From contig NZ_JABAII010000022.1 of the NCBI RefSeq assembly GCF_012641405.1, positions 1 to 64,000 on the forward strand: DNA of 64,000 nucleotides. The letters are read 5' to 3'. This DNA is from Rhizobium sp. P40RR-XXII (GTDB taxonomy: Bacteria; Pseudomonadota; Alphaproteobacteria; Rhizobiales; Rhizobiaceae). Of the stretch, positions 43,457 to 52,689 are shown piece by piece. A program made the translations under genes and the position numbers. The notes under the pieces were generated by a model. The model saw nothing but the letters and a program-made list of their open reading frames with translations, searched no databases and was not told the origin of the DNA. Every line of letters starts with the position of its first letter. The first letter of the stretch is position 1.

Positions 43457-44145
43457 CGATCACCCAGGGGCCTAGCGCACCGGCCGAGGACAATAATCTC
43501 GGCGGTGACGACGCAAACGGCCGCATGTGCATCGTAACACGCGAAAGCGGATCGCCCGATGAGTTGATCCGCTTCGTCGCCGCTCCCGACGGGACCGTTG
43601 TTCCCGACCTGAAGCGGCAACTGCCGGGACGCGGCTGCTGGGTCAAGGTCGACCGGGCGTTGGTGGACAAGGCAGTGGCAAAGAAACTGTTTTCCCGCGC
43701 CTTGAAGGCGGAGGTGACGGCACCGGCCGATCTGGGTGCCATCGTCGACCGCCTTCTCCTGGCGCAATTGGCCGGGATGATGCACATGGCGCGCAAGGCG
43801 GGCCGGTTCGTCAGCGGTTCATCAAAGGTTGATGGCGCTGTTCGCAACGGCTCGGCAATTGCCGTGTTTCATGCGATCGCCGCCGCCGCCGATGGCGTCC
43901 GCAAGATCGACCAGGCGCGAAAGGCCTGGCATCTCGGTATGGAAACCGAAAAGGAAATACCCTCCTTCCGTGTCTTCACGGAGGCGGAAATGGAAGAACT
44001 GATGGGCCAGAATGCTTTTATCCATGCCGCAGCGCTTGCAGGGCAGGCCGGTGAAGGTGTAGTGAAGCGCGCAAACCTGCTCGAACAGTACCGCAACGGC
44101 GGTCAGTCCCGGGCAACGGGTGGCGCTGGCCGGCGAAAACAATGA
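43453..44145 (+). CDS. RNA-binding protein, YlxR (DUF448) fused to L7Ae-like domain
   Basis: A 230-residue protein. The N-terminal YlxR domain (about 25-85; RMCIVTRESGSPDELIRFV and PGRGCWVKV) binds nucleic acid. The second half (about 90-190) is an L7Ae/L30e-like ribosomal fold. The fused form is typical of alphaproteobacteria; in other bacteria the two are separate small genes (ylxR, ylxQ) between nusA and infB. It overlaps nusA by four bases. Confidence 0.92.
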   Translation: MTITQGPSAPAEDNNLGGDDANGRMCIVTRESGSPDELIRFVAAPDGTVVPDLKRQLPGRGCWVKVDRALVDKAVAKKLFSRALKAEVTAPADLGAIVDRLLLAQLAGMMHMARKAGRFVSGSSKVDGAVRNGSAIAVFHAIAAAADGVRKIDQARKAWHLGMETEKEIPSFRVFTEAEMEELMGQNAFIHAAALAGQAGEGVVKRANLLEQYRNGGQSRATGGAGRRKQ

Positions 44146-44246
44146 CGCGGTCACCGGCCTACGCCGGACGCCTCATTAAGGTACATGCATTGAACGACAG
44201 GGTCTGACGGACGTTTCCGAGCCCTGTCCGAAGGAACAGGAACGGA

Positions 44247-46964
44247 ATGACCGACAATCAAGACGACAAGACGCTGAGTGTTTCGGGTAAGAAGACCCTC
44301 ACCCTGAAACCTTCAGGCGTAAACCAGGGCACCGTGCGCCAGGATATGGGCCGCGGTCGCACCAAGGCGGTCGTGGTTGAGACCCGTAAGCGCCGCCCGC
44401 TACGTCCTGAAGACGAAAAGCCAATCACGCCGACGGCGACAGCTGCGCCATCGGTGACGCGCGTCGCCGAGCCGACGCCGCAGCCGCCGCGCCCGCCGCA
44501 GCCGGCTCCGCGCATTCATCAGCCTGGTGGCCAGCAGCAGCGGCCACAGCAATCGAACCAGAACAGCCAGCAGCGCCCGCAGCAGGAACGTTCGTCGCGA
44601 CCGGTGGTTTTGAACCATTTGTCGGCTGGCGAAATGGATGCGCGCCGCCGTGCGCTTGCCGAAGCCCAGGTCCGCGATGCCGCCGATGCGGTTCGTCGTG
44701 CCGAGGAAGAGGCCCGCCGCGCTGAGGAAGAAGCTGCCCGTCGCATCGCCGAGCAGGCTGAAGCCGCACGCCGCGCCGAAGAAGAAGCGGCTCGCGCGCT
44801 GGAAGCCAAGGTCGAGACGCCCGCATCGGTGGAAGCGCCGAAGCCGGCAGTCCGGGCGCCTGCGGCTCCTGTCGTTGCGCGTCGTCCGGATGCGGCTCCT
44901 CAGCCGGCACGTCCTGGCGCTCCTGCAGGCGAAGCCCCGGCCAGCCGCCGTCGCGTCAATGAGGAAGAGAGCGATCGCGGCCCGCCCCGTGGCGCTCCGG
45001 TCCGCGGCAAGGTCACGCGCCCTGAGCCGGCAAAGCCGGTTACCACGCGTCCGAAGACCGAGGATGAACGCCGCCGTGGCAAGCTGACGGTAACGACGGC
45101 CAATGTCGACGAGGACGGCTCCGCCCGCGGCCGCTCGCTTTCGGCCATGCGTCGCCGCCAGGAGAAGTTCCGTCGCAGCCAGATGCAGGAAACGCGCGAA
45201 AAGATCTCGCGTGAAGTCGTCCTGCCGGAAACCATCACCATCCAGGAACTGTCGCAGCGCATGTCCGAACGCGCCGTCGACGTCATCAAGTACCTGATGA
45301 AGGAAGGCCAGATGATGAAGCCGGGCGACGTCATCGACGCCGATCTGGCCGAACTGATTGCCGGCGAATTCGGCCATACGGTCAAGCGCGTTTCGGAATC
45401 CGACGTCGAACAGGGGATCTTCAACGTTGTCGACGAGGAAGGCGAACTGGTTTCCCGTCCGCCCGTCGTCACGATTATGGGTCACGTCGACCACGGCAAG
45501 ACCTCGCTTCTCGATGCGATCCGTCACGCCAACGTCGTCGCCGGCGAGGCCGGTGGCATCACCCAGCACATCGGTGCTTATCAGGTCGAGCAGAACGGCC
45601 AGAAGATCACCTTCATCGACACGCCCGGCCACGCCGCTTTCACGGCAATGCGTGCCCGCGGCGCCCAGGCGACCGACATCGCCATCCTGGTGGTCGCGGC
45701 CGACGACAGCGTGATGCCGCAGACGATCGAATCGATCAACCACGCCAAGGCGGCGGGTGTTCCGATCATCGTCGCGATCAACAAGATCGACAAGCACGAA
45801 GCCAATCCGCAGAAGGTCCGCACGGAGCTGCTGCAGCACGAAGTCTTCGTCGAATCGATGGGCGGTGAAGTTCTCGACGTGGAAGTCTCCGCGAAGAACC
45901 GCACCAATCTCGACAAGCTTCTGGAAGCCATTCTGCTGCAATCGGAAATCCTTGATCTCAAGGCTAATCCGAACCGCACCGCCGAAGGCACCGTTATCGA
46001 AGCTCAGCTCGATCGTGGTCGCGGCTCGGTTGCCACCGTGCTCGTGCAGAAGGGCACGCTGCGTCCCGGCCAAATAGTCGTTGCCGGCGACCAGTGGGGC
46101 CGCGTCCGTGCGCTCGTCAACGACAAGGGTGAGCATGTGAAAGAAGCAGGCCCGGCCATGCCGGTCGAACTGCTCGGCCTTTCCGGCGCACCTCAGGCCG
46201 GCGACAAGTTCGCCGTCGTCGAAAGCGAAAGCCGTGCCCGCGAGATCTCGGAATATCGCCAGCGCCTCACCCGCGACAAGGCGGCTGCCCGCCTGTCCGG
46301 TCAGCGCGGCTCGCTCGAGCAGATGATGACCCAGCTCCAGGCTGTCGGCGTGAAGGAATTCCCGCTGGTCATCAAGGGCGACGTGCAGGGCTCGATCGAA
46401 GCCATTGCCGGCGCGCTCGACAAGCTTGGCACCGACGAAGTTCGTGCCCGCATCGTCCATTCGGGCGCAGGCGGCATCACCGAGTCGGATGTCTCGCTGG
46501 CGGAGGCTTCCAATGCGGCCATCATCGGCTTCAATGTCCGCGCCAACGCGCAGGCTCGTCAGTTCGCCGAGCGTCAAGGTATCGAAATCCGCTACTACAA
46601 CATCATCTACGACCTGGTGGATGACGTGAAGGCAGCGATGTCGGGCCTGCTCTCTCCGGAGCGTCGCGAAACCTTCCTCGGCAATGCCGAGATCCTCGAG
46701 GTGTTCAACATCACGAAGGTCGGCAAGGTCGCGGGTTGCCGCGTCACCGAAGGCAAGGTCGAGCGTGGCGTCGGCGTCCGCCTGGTGCGCGACAACGTCG
46801 TCATCCACGAAGGCAAGCTCAAGACGCTCAAGCGCTTCAAGGACGAAGTGTCGGAAGTCAATGTCGGCCAGGAATGCGGCATGGCCTTCGAGAACTACGA
46901 AGACATCCGCGTCGGCGACACGATCGAGTGCTTCCGCGTCGAGCATATCACCCGTACGCTCTAA
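44247..46964 (+). CDS. infB: Translation initiation factor IF-2
   Basis: A 905-residue GTPase that brings initiator tRNA to the 30S subunit. The first 300 residues are low-complexity, rich in Ala, Arg, Glu and Pro, with Ala-Glu-Glu coiled-coil-like repeats (about 140-185). The G domain has G1 GHVDHGKT (412-419), G3 DTPGH (about 458) and G4 NKID (about 512). Domains II-IV follow, with the fMet-tRNA-binding C terminus. It ends at a strong terminator. Confidence 0.99.
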   Translation: MTDNQDDKTLSVSGKKTLTLKPSGVNQGTVRQDMGRGRTKAVVVETRKRRPLRPEDEKPITPTATAAPSVTRVAEPTPQPPRPPQPAPRIHQPGGQQQRPQQSNQNSQQRPQQERSSRPVVLNHLSAGEMDARRRALAEAQVRDAADAVRRAEEEARRAEEEAARRIAEQAEAARRAEEEAARALEAKVETPASVEAPKPAVRAPAAPVVARRPDAAPQPARPGAPAGEAPASRRRVNEEESDRGPPRGAPVRGKVTRPEPAKPVTTRPKTEDERRRGKLTVTTANVDEDGSARGRSLSAMRRRQEKFRRSQMQETREKISREVVLPETITIQELSQRMSERAVDVIKYLMKEGQMMKPGDVIDADLAELIAGEFGHTVKRVSESDVEQGIFNVVDEEGELVSRPPVVTIMGHVDHGKTSLLDAIRHANVVAGEAGGITQHIGAYQVEQNGQKITFIDTPGHAAFTAMRARGAQATDIAILVVAADDSVMPQTIESINHAKAAGVPIIVAINKIDKHEANPQKVRTELLQHEVFVESMGGEVLDVEVSAKNRTNLDKLLEAILLQSEILDLKANPNRTAEGTVIEAQLDRGRGSVATVLVQKGTLRPGQIVVAGDQWGRVRALVNDKGEHVKEAGPAMPVELLGLSGAPQAGDKFAVVESESRAREISEYRQRLTRDKAAARLSGQRGSLEQMMTQLQAVGVKEFPLVIKGDVQGSIEAIAGALDKLGTDEVRARIVHSGAGGITESDVSLAEASNAAIIGFNVRANAQARQFAERQGIEIRYYNIIYDLVDDVKAAMSGLLSPERRETFLGNAEILEVFNITKVGKVAGCRVTEGKVERGVGVRLVRDNVVIHEGKLKTLKRFKDEVSEVNVGQECGMAFENYEDIRVGDTIECFRVEHITRTL

Positions 46965-46988
46965 GCAATCTTCGATTTGCAAGATATC

Positions 46989-47018
46989 AAAACCGCCGGC
47001 GAAACCGGCGGTTTTTTC
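46989..47018 (+). terminator. Rho-independent terminator after infB
   Basis: An 11-base-pair stem (46989-46999 with 47005-47015) with a five-base loop is followed by T. It separates infB from the rbfA-truB pair. Confidence 0.88.
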
Positions 47019-47209
47019 TTGGACCCCATCTCCTTCGCAGCCCATATCCCGGCAGCCGTCTTCTCCTCCCAGGCGGAGCAGGAGATCGTATTTGCAAGGA
47101 TTCTCGGCTTCTGGCGGGCAGTAAATCCTGTCCAGCCTTGACCTTTGCGCCGGATCGAGTCATGTGACCCGCTTTATCGCGTCCACGGGACGCTGCTAAC
47201 GGAACAACC

Positions 47210-47617
47210 ATGACCAAACCAACTTCTTCCGCGCCTTCGCAGCGCATGCTTCGCGTCGGCGAGCAGGTGCGCTCAGCGATCACGCAGGTTCTGCAGCGCG
47301 GCGAAGTGCGCGACGACCTGATCGAGCGCACGGTAATCTCCATTTCCGAAGTGCGCATGTCGCCGGATCTGAAGATCGCCACCGCCTTCGTGACCCCGCT
47401 CGGCGTCACCGACCACGGCGCCGTCATCGAGGCGCTGAACCGCCATGCTAAATATATCCGCGGCCGTCTCGGTCCTCAGCTTCGCCAGATGAAGTACATG
47501 CCGGAAGTCCGCTTCCGCGACGATACGAGCTTCGACAATTACAAGAAGATCGACGCCTTGCTGCGCTCGCCCGAGGTCAGCCGCGATCTCGAAGACGACA
47601 ACGACCAAGATCAATAA
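47210..47617 (+). CDS. rbfA: Ribosome-binding factor A
   Basis: A 135-residue 30S maturation factor with a KH-like fold. Motifs are SQRMLRVGEQVRSAITQVLQ (about 6-25), ISEVRMSPDLKIATAFVTPL (about 46-65) and RLGPQLRQMKYMPEVRFRDD. It is followed after 12 bases by truB. Confidence 0.96.
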   Translation: MTKPTSSAPSQRMLRVGEQVRSAITQVLQRGEVRDDLIERTVISISEVRMSPDLKIATAFVTPLGVTDHGAVIEALNRHAKYIRGRLGPQLRQMKYMPEVRFRDDTSFDNYKKIDALLRSPEVSRDLEDDNDQDQ

Positions 47618-47629
47618 CAGAGACAGAGA

Positions 47630-48562
47630 ATGTCCAAACCACGCAAGCCCAAGGGCCGCCCGATTTCGGGCTGGCTCATCCTCGACAAGCCGGTTGATTT
47701 CGGCTCGACCGAAGCCGTTTCCAAGATCAAATGGCTGTTCAAAGCCCAGAAGGCCGGTCATGCCGGCACGCTCGACCCGCTCGCATCCGGCATGCTGCCG
47801 ATCGCGCTCGGCGACGCCACCAAGACGGTCCCTTATGTCATGGACGGCCGCAAGATCTATGAATTCACCGTGACCTGGGGCGAGGAGCGCGCTTCAGATG
47901 ACCTCGAAGGCGCAGTAACCGCCACCTCCGACAAGCGTCCGAGCGAAGAGGATATTCGCGCGCTGCTGCCGAACTATACCGGCACCATCCAGCAAATCCC
48001 GCCGCAATTCTCCGCCATCAAGATATCAGGCGAGCGCGCCTATGACCTGGCCCGCGAGGGCGAGATCGTCGAGATCCCCTCGCGCGAAGTGGAGATTTTC
48101 CGCCTGACGCTGCTCGCCTGCCCGGATGTCGATACGGCGCATTTCGAGGTCGAGTGCGGCAAGGGCACTTATGTGCGCGCGCTTGCCCGCGATTTCGGCC
48201 GCGATCTGGGCTGCTACGGCCACATTTCCGGCCTGCGCCGCAGCTTCGTCGCGCCTTTCGCCGAGGAGGCGATGGTGCCGCTTGCCGATCTGGTGGCGCT
48301 GGAGGAGATCGAAGATGCGGACGAGCGGCTCGCGGCCCTCGACGCGCTGTTGATCGACACCGCCGAGGCCCTGTCTTCGCTGCCGCATCTCGTCATCAGC
48401 GACGACCAGGCACATCGCCTGAAGATGGGCAACCCGATCCTGGTGCGCGGACGCGACGCGCCGGTCGCCGAAACCGAGGCCTATGCCACGGCGCGCGGCA
48501 AGCTGATTGCGATCGGCGAAATCGGCCAGGGCGAATTCCGCCCTAAGCGCGTTTTCGTCTAA
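47630..48562 (+). CDS. truB: tRNA pseudouridine(55) synthase
   Basis: A 310-residue enzyme that makes pseudouridine 55 in the T loop of tRNA. The catalytic Asp is D49 in GHAGTLDPLASGMLP. GWLILDKPVDFGSTEAV (about 14-30) and KGTYVRALARDFGRDLG (about 177-193) are family motifs. It is co-transcribed with rbfA. The C-terminal PUA-like part lies at about 255-305. Confidence 0.97.
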   Translation: MSKPRKPKGRPISGWLILDKPVDFGSTEAVSKIKWLFKAQKAGHAGTLDPLASGMLPIALGDATKTVPYVMDGRKIYEFTVTWGEERASDDLEGAVTATSDKRPSEEDIRALLPNYTGTIQQIPPQFSAIKISGERAYDLAREGEIVEIPSREVEIFRLTLLACPDVDTAHFEVECGKGTYVRALARDFGRDLGCYGHISGLRRSFVAPFAEEAMVPLADLVALEEIEDADERLAALDALLIDTAEALSSLPHLVISDDQAHRLKMGNPILVRGRDAPVAETEAYATARGKLIAIGEIGQGEFRPKRVFV

Positions 48563-48653
48563 GCACCAATCAGCAGGAACGGTTGCTATTGCGAGGCAAT
48601 TGCGATGCGATATGCTCCCGGCGGGCCATGACGGCCCGTTCATGGGGGAGAAT

Positions 48654-49505
48654 ATGCGCACAGCTACCATTGGCATACTAACGTTCCTTTCGTTGTTCCT
48701 CACAGTCGCAAGCACGCATTCCGCCGAGCGTTGGGCCGGACTGCCGCCCTTCCCGCAAATGCCGCAGCCGAAGACGAGCGGCATGGCTGATGTCAACGAC
48801 ATCAAGATGTACTATGCCGAGTATGGTCAAGGTGACCCCATCCTCTTCATCCATGGCGGACTGGGAAATGCTGATGTCTGGGGCGCTCAGGTTGCCGATT
48901 TCGCGAGGGATCACCTCGTTATCGTTGCCGACAGCCGCGGGCATGGCCGCTCGACGCGCAGCCAGCAGCCCTTCGGCTATGATCTAATGACCTCGGATTA
49001 TGTCGCGCTGCTCGATTATCTGAAGATCGGCAAGGTGACGCTGGTCGGGTGGTCGGATGGCGGCATCATCGGCATCGACATGGCGATGAAACATCCCGAA
49101 AAGCTGACCCGGGTGATCGCCCAGGCGGCCAATGTCACGACCGACGGCGTGAAGCCCGACGTCATGAGCAACAAGACCTTCAACGACTACATCAATGTCG
49201 CCGGCGAGTACTACAAAAAGCTGTCACCGACGCCGAGCGAGTACGATGCCTTCGTCAACCAGATTTCGCAGATGTGGGCAACGCAGCCGGCATGGACGGC
49301 AACCGACCTCAGCAAGATCACAGTACCGGTGACGCTTGCCATCGGCGACCATGACGAGGCGGTCAAGCTCGACCATACGCAGATGATGGCGAAGGAGATT
49401 TCGGGTGCCAGGCTCGTCGTACTGAAGGACGCCAGCCATTTCGCGATGCTGCAAGATCCGGAGGGTTACGATGCCATGATCCGGGACGCCATGGCGGGCC
49501 GCTGA
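48654..49505 (+). CDS. Exported alpha/beta hydrolase
   Basis: A 283-residue hydrolase with an N-terminal signal peptide (about 1-23). The fold shows the oxyanion-hole HGG motif (FIHGGLGNADVWG), the nucleophile Ser in LVGWSDGGIIGI (about 131-142; GXSXG) and an Asp/His pair near the C terminus (GDHDEAVK and DASHFAMLQDP). The start is ATG 48654, with GGGGGAG upstream. It lies between truB and rpsO, where most relatives have no gene, so it looks inserted. The substrate is unknown. Confidence 0.88.
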   Translation: MRTATIGILTFLSLFLTVASTHSAERWAGLPPFPQMPQPKTSGMADVNDIKMYYAEYGQGDPILFIHGGLGNADVWGAQVADFARDHLVIVADSRGHGRSTRSQQPFGYDLMTSDYVALLDYLKIGKVTLVGWSDGGIIGIDMAMKHPEKLTRVIAQAANVTTDGVKPDVMSNKTFNDYINVAGEYYKKLSPTPSEYDAFVNQISQMWATQPAWTATDLSKITVPVTLAIGDHDEAVKLDHTQMMAKEISGARLVVLKDASHFAMLQDPEGYDAMIRDAMAGR

Positions 49506-49657
49506 AACCGCCTCAGGGAGAACCCTCTTTCCATTGCCGCTCATTTGGTTTATAGGCAGCGCCAGCATCAGGCATGCCTGATTGCATTCGCGGCCAATGC
49601 TGGACGACATCCCGGCGTTTGGCGACTTCAATCTCCTCTCATAGAAAGGACTATCCG

Positions 49658-49927
49658 ATGTCGATCACTGCTGAGCGCAAGGCTGCGCTGATCAAGGAGT
49701 ATGCGACCGTCGAAGGCGACACCGGTTCTCCGGAAGTCCAGGTTGCGATCCTGACCGAGCGCATCAACAACCTCACGGACCACTTCAAGGACCACAAGAA
49801 GGACAACCACTCCCGTCGTGGCCTTCTGACGATGGTTTCCAGCCGGCGCTCGCTTCTTGACTACCTTAAGAAGAAGGACGAAGGCCGTTATACCAAGCTG
49901 ATCACCAGCCTCGGTATCCGCCGCTAA
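49658..49927 (+). CDS. rpsO: 30S ribosomal protein S15
   Basis: An 89-residue primary 16S rRNA-binding protein. It begins MSITAERKAALIKEYAT and contains GDTGSPEVQVAILTERI (about 21-37) and SRRGLLTMVSSRRSLLDYL (about 52-70). The ribosome binding site AAAGGA is strong. It is followed by a hairpin and pnp, the conserved order. Confidence 0.99.
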   Translation: MSITAERKAALIKEYATVEGDTGSPEVQVAILTERINNLTDHFKDHKKDNHSRRGLLTMVSSRRSLLDYLKKKDEGRYTKLITSLGIRR

Positions 49928-50250
49928 CAGAATCTCCGGCGGGCGTTCTGCTGAACGTCCGCCGGTTGCTTATAAGGGGTTATGAACCCTTGAGACTGTT
50001 TCGCTTGCGCCTTGCAATTGCGCGACGCGAAACTGCCGGCAGGCCGGATGGGCCGGTGCTGCCAACAACAACCGTTGACCTGTCATGGGGCAGGATTGCC
50101 GGATGCTTTCAGCCGAAGCCTCGTGCTTCGGCCGATCTTCGAAAGCCTCTCGTTGTCTTGCCCGTGATACGTCACTTCGTGTGGTCGAAGATGCGTCTTG
50201 CCGAACTTGTCGGCGACGGCGCCTTTTCCCGCACAATGCAAGGATAAGAT
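49928..50250. other. rpsO-pnp intergenic leader
   Basis: These 323 bases contain a strong hairpin right after rpsO (49936-49965) and a long leader without an open frame. In other bacteria PNPase controls its own mRNA from this leader after RNase III cleavage of a hairpin. The pnp ribosome binding site (AAGGATAAG) is at 50240-50248. Confidence 0.6.
49936..49965 (+). terminator. Hairpin after rpsO (attenuator or RNase III site)
   Basis: The arms CCGGCGGGCGTTC (49936-49948) and GAACGTCCGCCGG (49953-49965) form a 13-base-pair stem with one mismatch-free G-U option. Only a weak T run follows (TTGCTT), so partial read-through into pnp is likely. Confidence 0.7.
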
Positions 50251-52389
50251 ATGTTCGATATCCATACCGTTGAAATCGAGTGGGCAGGCCGCCCGCTAAA
50301 GCTGGAAACCGGCAAGATCGCTCGCCAGGCCGACGGCGCCGTCGTCGCCACCTACGGCGAAACCGTGGTACTTGCGACCGTCGTCTCGGCCAAGGCACCG
50401 AAGCCGGGCCAGGACTTCTTCCCGCTCACCGTCAACTACCAGGAAAAGACCTATGCAGCCGGCAAGATCCCCGGCGGCTACTTCAAGCGCGAGGGCCGTC
50501 CGAGCGAAAACGAAACCCTCGTTTCGCGCCTGATCGACCGCCCTATCCGCCCGCTCTTCCCGGAAGGCTACAAGAACGACACGCAGGTCGTCGTCACCGT
50601 TATCCAGCATGACCTGGAAAACAATCCCGACATCCTGTCGATGGTCGCCACCTCGGCTGCCCTGACACTGTCGGGTGTCCCGTTCATGGGTCCCGTCGGC
50701 GGCGCTCGCGTCGGCTACATCAACGGCGAATACGTGCTCAACCCGCATCTCGACGAGATGGACGAATCGAGCCTCGACCTCGTCGTCGCCGGCACGCAAG
50801 ACGCCGTTTTGATGGTCGAGTCGGAAGCCAAGGAATTGCCGGAAGACATCATGCTCGGCGCCGTCATGTTCGGCCATCGCGGCTTCCAGCCTGTGATCGA
50901 CGCGATCATCCAGCTTGCCGAAGTCGCCGCCAAGGAGCCCCGCGACTTCCAGCCGGAAGATTATGCCGAGCTTGAGAAGGAAATGCTCGGCCTTGCCGAA
51001 GCCGAACTGCGCGACGCCTACAAGATCACGCAGAAGGCTGATCGCTATGCCGCCGTCGACGCCGTCAAGGCCAAGGTGAAGGCACACTTCCTGCCCGAGG
51101 AAGGCGAAGCCAAGTACACGGCCGAAGAAGTCGGCGCCATCTTCAAGCACCTGCAGGCGAAGATCGTCCGCTGGAACATCCTCGACACGTCGAGCCGCAT
51201 CGACGGCCGCGACTTGTCGACCGTTCGCCCGATCGTCTCGGAAGTCGGCCTCCTGCCGCGCACGCACGGCTCGGCTCTCTTTACCCGCGGTGAAACGCAG
51301 GCGATCGTCGTCGCCACGCTCGGCACCGGTGAAGACGAACAGTATGTCGACAGCCTGACGGGCATGTACAAGGAGCGTTTCCTGCTTCACTACAACTTCC
51401 CGCCCTACTCGGTTGGCGAAACCGGCCGCATGGGCTCGCCGGGCCGTCGCGAAATCGGTCATGGCAAGCTCGCATGGCGCGCTATCCGCCCGATGCTGCC
51501 GACGGCGGAACAGTTCCCCTACACGCTGCGCGTCGTTTCCGAGATCACCGAGTCCAACGGCTCGTCCTCGATGGCAACGGTTTGCGGCACCTCGCTCGCT
51601 CTGATGGATGCTGGCGTTCCGCTGGCCAAGCCCGTTGCCGGCATCGCCATGGGTCTGATCCTGGAAGGCGATCGCTTCGCCGTTCTTTCCGACATCCTGG
51701 GTGACGAAGATCACCTCGGCGACATGGACTTCAAGGTCGCCGGCACCGCCGACGGCATCACCTCGCTGCAGATGGACATCAAGATCGCCGGCATCACCGA
51801 AGAGATCATGAAGGTCGCTCTCGGCCAGGCACAGGGCGGTCGTGCCCACATCCTCGGCGAAATGTCCAAGGCAATCACCGAAAGCCGTGGCCAGCTCGGC
51901 GAATTCGCACCACGCATCGAAGTGATGAACATCCCGGTCGACAAGATCCGTGAAGTCATCGGCTCGGGCGGCAAGGTCATCCGCGAAATCGTCGAAAAGA
52001 CCGGTGCCAAGATCAACATCGAAGACGACGGCACCGTCAAGATCGCCTCTTCCTCCGGCAAGGAAATCGAAGCGGCCCGCAAGTGGATCCACTCGATCGT
52101 CGCAGAACCGGAAGTCGGTCAGATCTATGAAGGCACCGTTGTCAAGACCGCCGACTTCGGCGCCTTCGTCAACTTCTTCGGCGCCCGCGACGGCCTCGTC
52201 CACATCTCGCAGCTCGCTTCCGAGCGCGTTGCCAAGACACAGGACGTCGTCAAGGAAGGCGACAAGGTCTGGGTGAAGCTCCTCGGCTTCGACGAGCGCG
52301 GCAAGGTTCGCCTGTCCATGAAGGTCGTCGACCAGGCGACCGGCCAGGAAATCGCTGCCGACAAGAAGAAGGACGACGCGGCCGAGTAA
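50251..52389 (+). CDS. pnp: Polyribonucleotide nucleotidyltransferase (PNPase)
   Basis: A 712-residue phosphorolytic 3'-5' exoribonuclease and degradosome component. Two RNase PH domains (about 10-140 and 315-455) flank an all-helical domain; motifs are FFPLTVNYQEKTYAAGKIPG (about 57-76) and the second domain with RTHGSALFTRGETQAIV (about 340). A KH domain (about 555-615; VIGSGGKVIREIVEKTGA) and an S1 domain (about 625-690; GTVVKTADFGAFVNF) follow. It ends at a strong terminator. Confidence 0.99.
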   Translation: MFDIHTVEIEWAGRPLKLETGKIARQADGAVVATYGETVVLATVVSAKAPKPGQDFFPLTVNYQEKTYAAGKIPGGYFKREGRPSENETLVSRLIDRPIRPLFPEGYKNDTQVVVTVIQHDLENNPDILSMVATSAALTLSGVPFMGPVGGARVGYINGEYVLNPHLDEMDESSLDLVVAGTQDAVLMVESEAKELPEDIMLGAVMFGHRGFQPVIDAIIQLAEVAAKEPRDFQPEDYAELEKEMLGLAEAELRDAYKITQKADRYAAVDAVKAKVKAHFLPEEGEAKYTAEEVGAIFKHLQAKIVRWNILDTSSRIDGRDLSTVRPIVSEVGLLPRTHGSALFTRGETQAIVVATLGTGEDEQYVDSLTGMYKERFLLHYNFPPYSVGETGRMGSPGRREIGHGKLAWRAIRPMLPTAEQFPYTLRVVSEITESNGSSSMATVCGTSLALMDAGVPLAKPVAGIAMGLILEGDRFAVLSDILGDEDHLGDMDFKVAGTADGITSLQMDIKIAGITEEIMKVALGQAQGGRAHILGEMSKAITESRGQLGEFAPRIEVMNIPVDKIREVIGSGGKVIREIVEKTGAKINIEDDGTVKIASSSGKEIEAARKWIHSIVAEPEVGQIYEGTVVKTADFGAFVNFFGARDGLVHISQLASERVAKTQDVVKEGDKVWVKLLGFDERGKVRLSMKVVDQATGQEIAADKKKDDAAE

Positions 52390-52412
52390 GCCGCGCCTTC
52401 ATTCACGTTCCG

Positions 52413-52443
52413 GGGCGCGGGATCCTTTCCGCGCCCTTTTTAT
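52413..52443 (+). terminator. Rho-independent terminator after pnp
   Basis: The arms GGGCGCGG (52413-52420) and CCGCGCCC (52429-52436) are followed by a T tract. Confidence 0.88.
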
Positions 52444-52487
52444 ATTTAAGAGGTTAGCCGGTTCGGTTTTGCCGAAACTACGTGCCT

Positions 52488-52628
52488 GGCCCCTCACCCT
52501 AAACCCTCTCCCCACTGCGGGGAGAGGGGACTAGACCATGTTTGACGCCGCCTTTAAGCAATCAGGCGCTATCTTACTCCGTCGTCCCTCTCCCCGTCCC
52601 GACGGGGAGAGGGCTAGGGTGAGGGGCC
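52488..52628. repeat. Composite palindromic element between pnp and the methyltransferase gene
   Basis: Perfect 13-base terminal inverted repeats (52488-52500 and 52616-52628) enclose two hairpins built on CCCTCTCCCC/GGGGAGAGGG. The element is 141 bases long and looks like a miniature mobile or mosaic element. No open frame is present. The remaining gap (52444-52487 and 52629-52689) shows nothing else. Confidence 0.65.
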
Positions 52629-52689
52629 CGCGCGGAAACAGATACCTGCCAGCAAGCCCGACCAACGAAACAATAACGAGACCACGCCC

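Noticed and set aside
44400..47045. Very long open frame on the minus strand opposite infB
   Set aside because: High-GC genes with strong third-position bias often leave the opposite strand open. The frame has no family resemblance and no ribosome binding site, and infB is certain.
50296..52203. Long open frame on the minus strand opposite pnp
   Set aside because: Same explanation as for infB: an antisense shadow of a highly biased gene.
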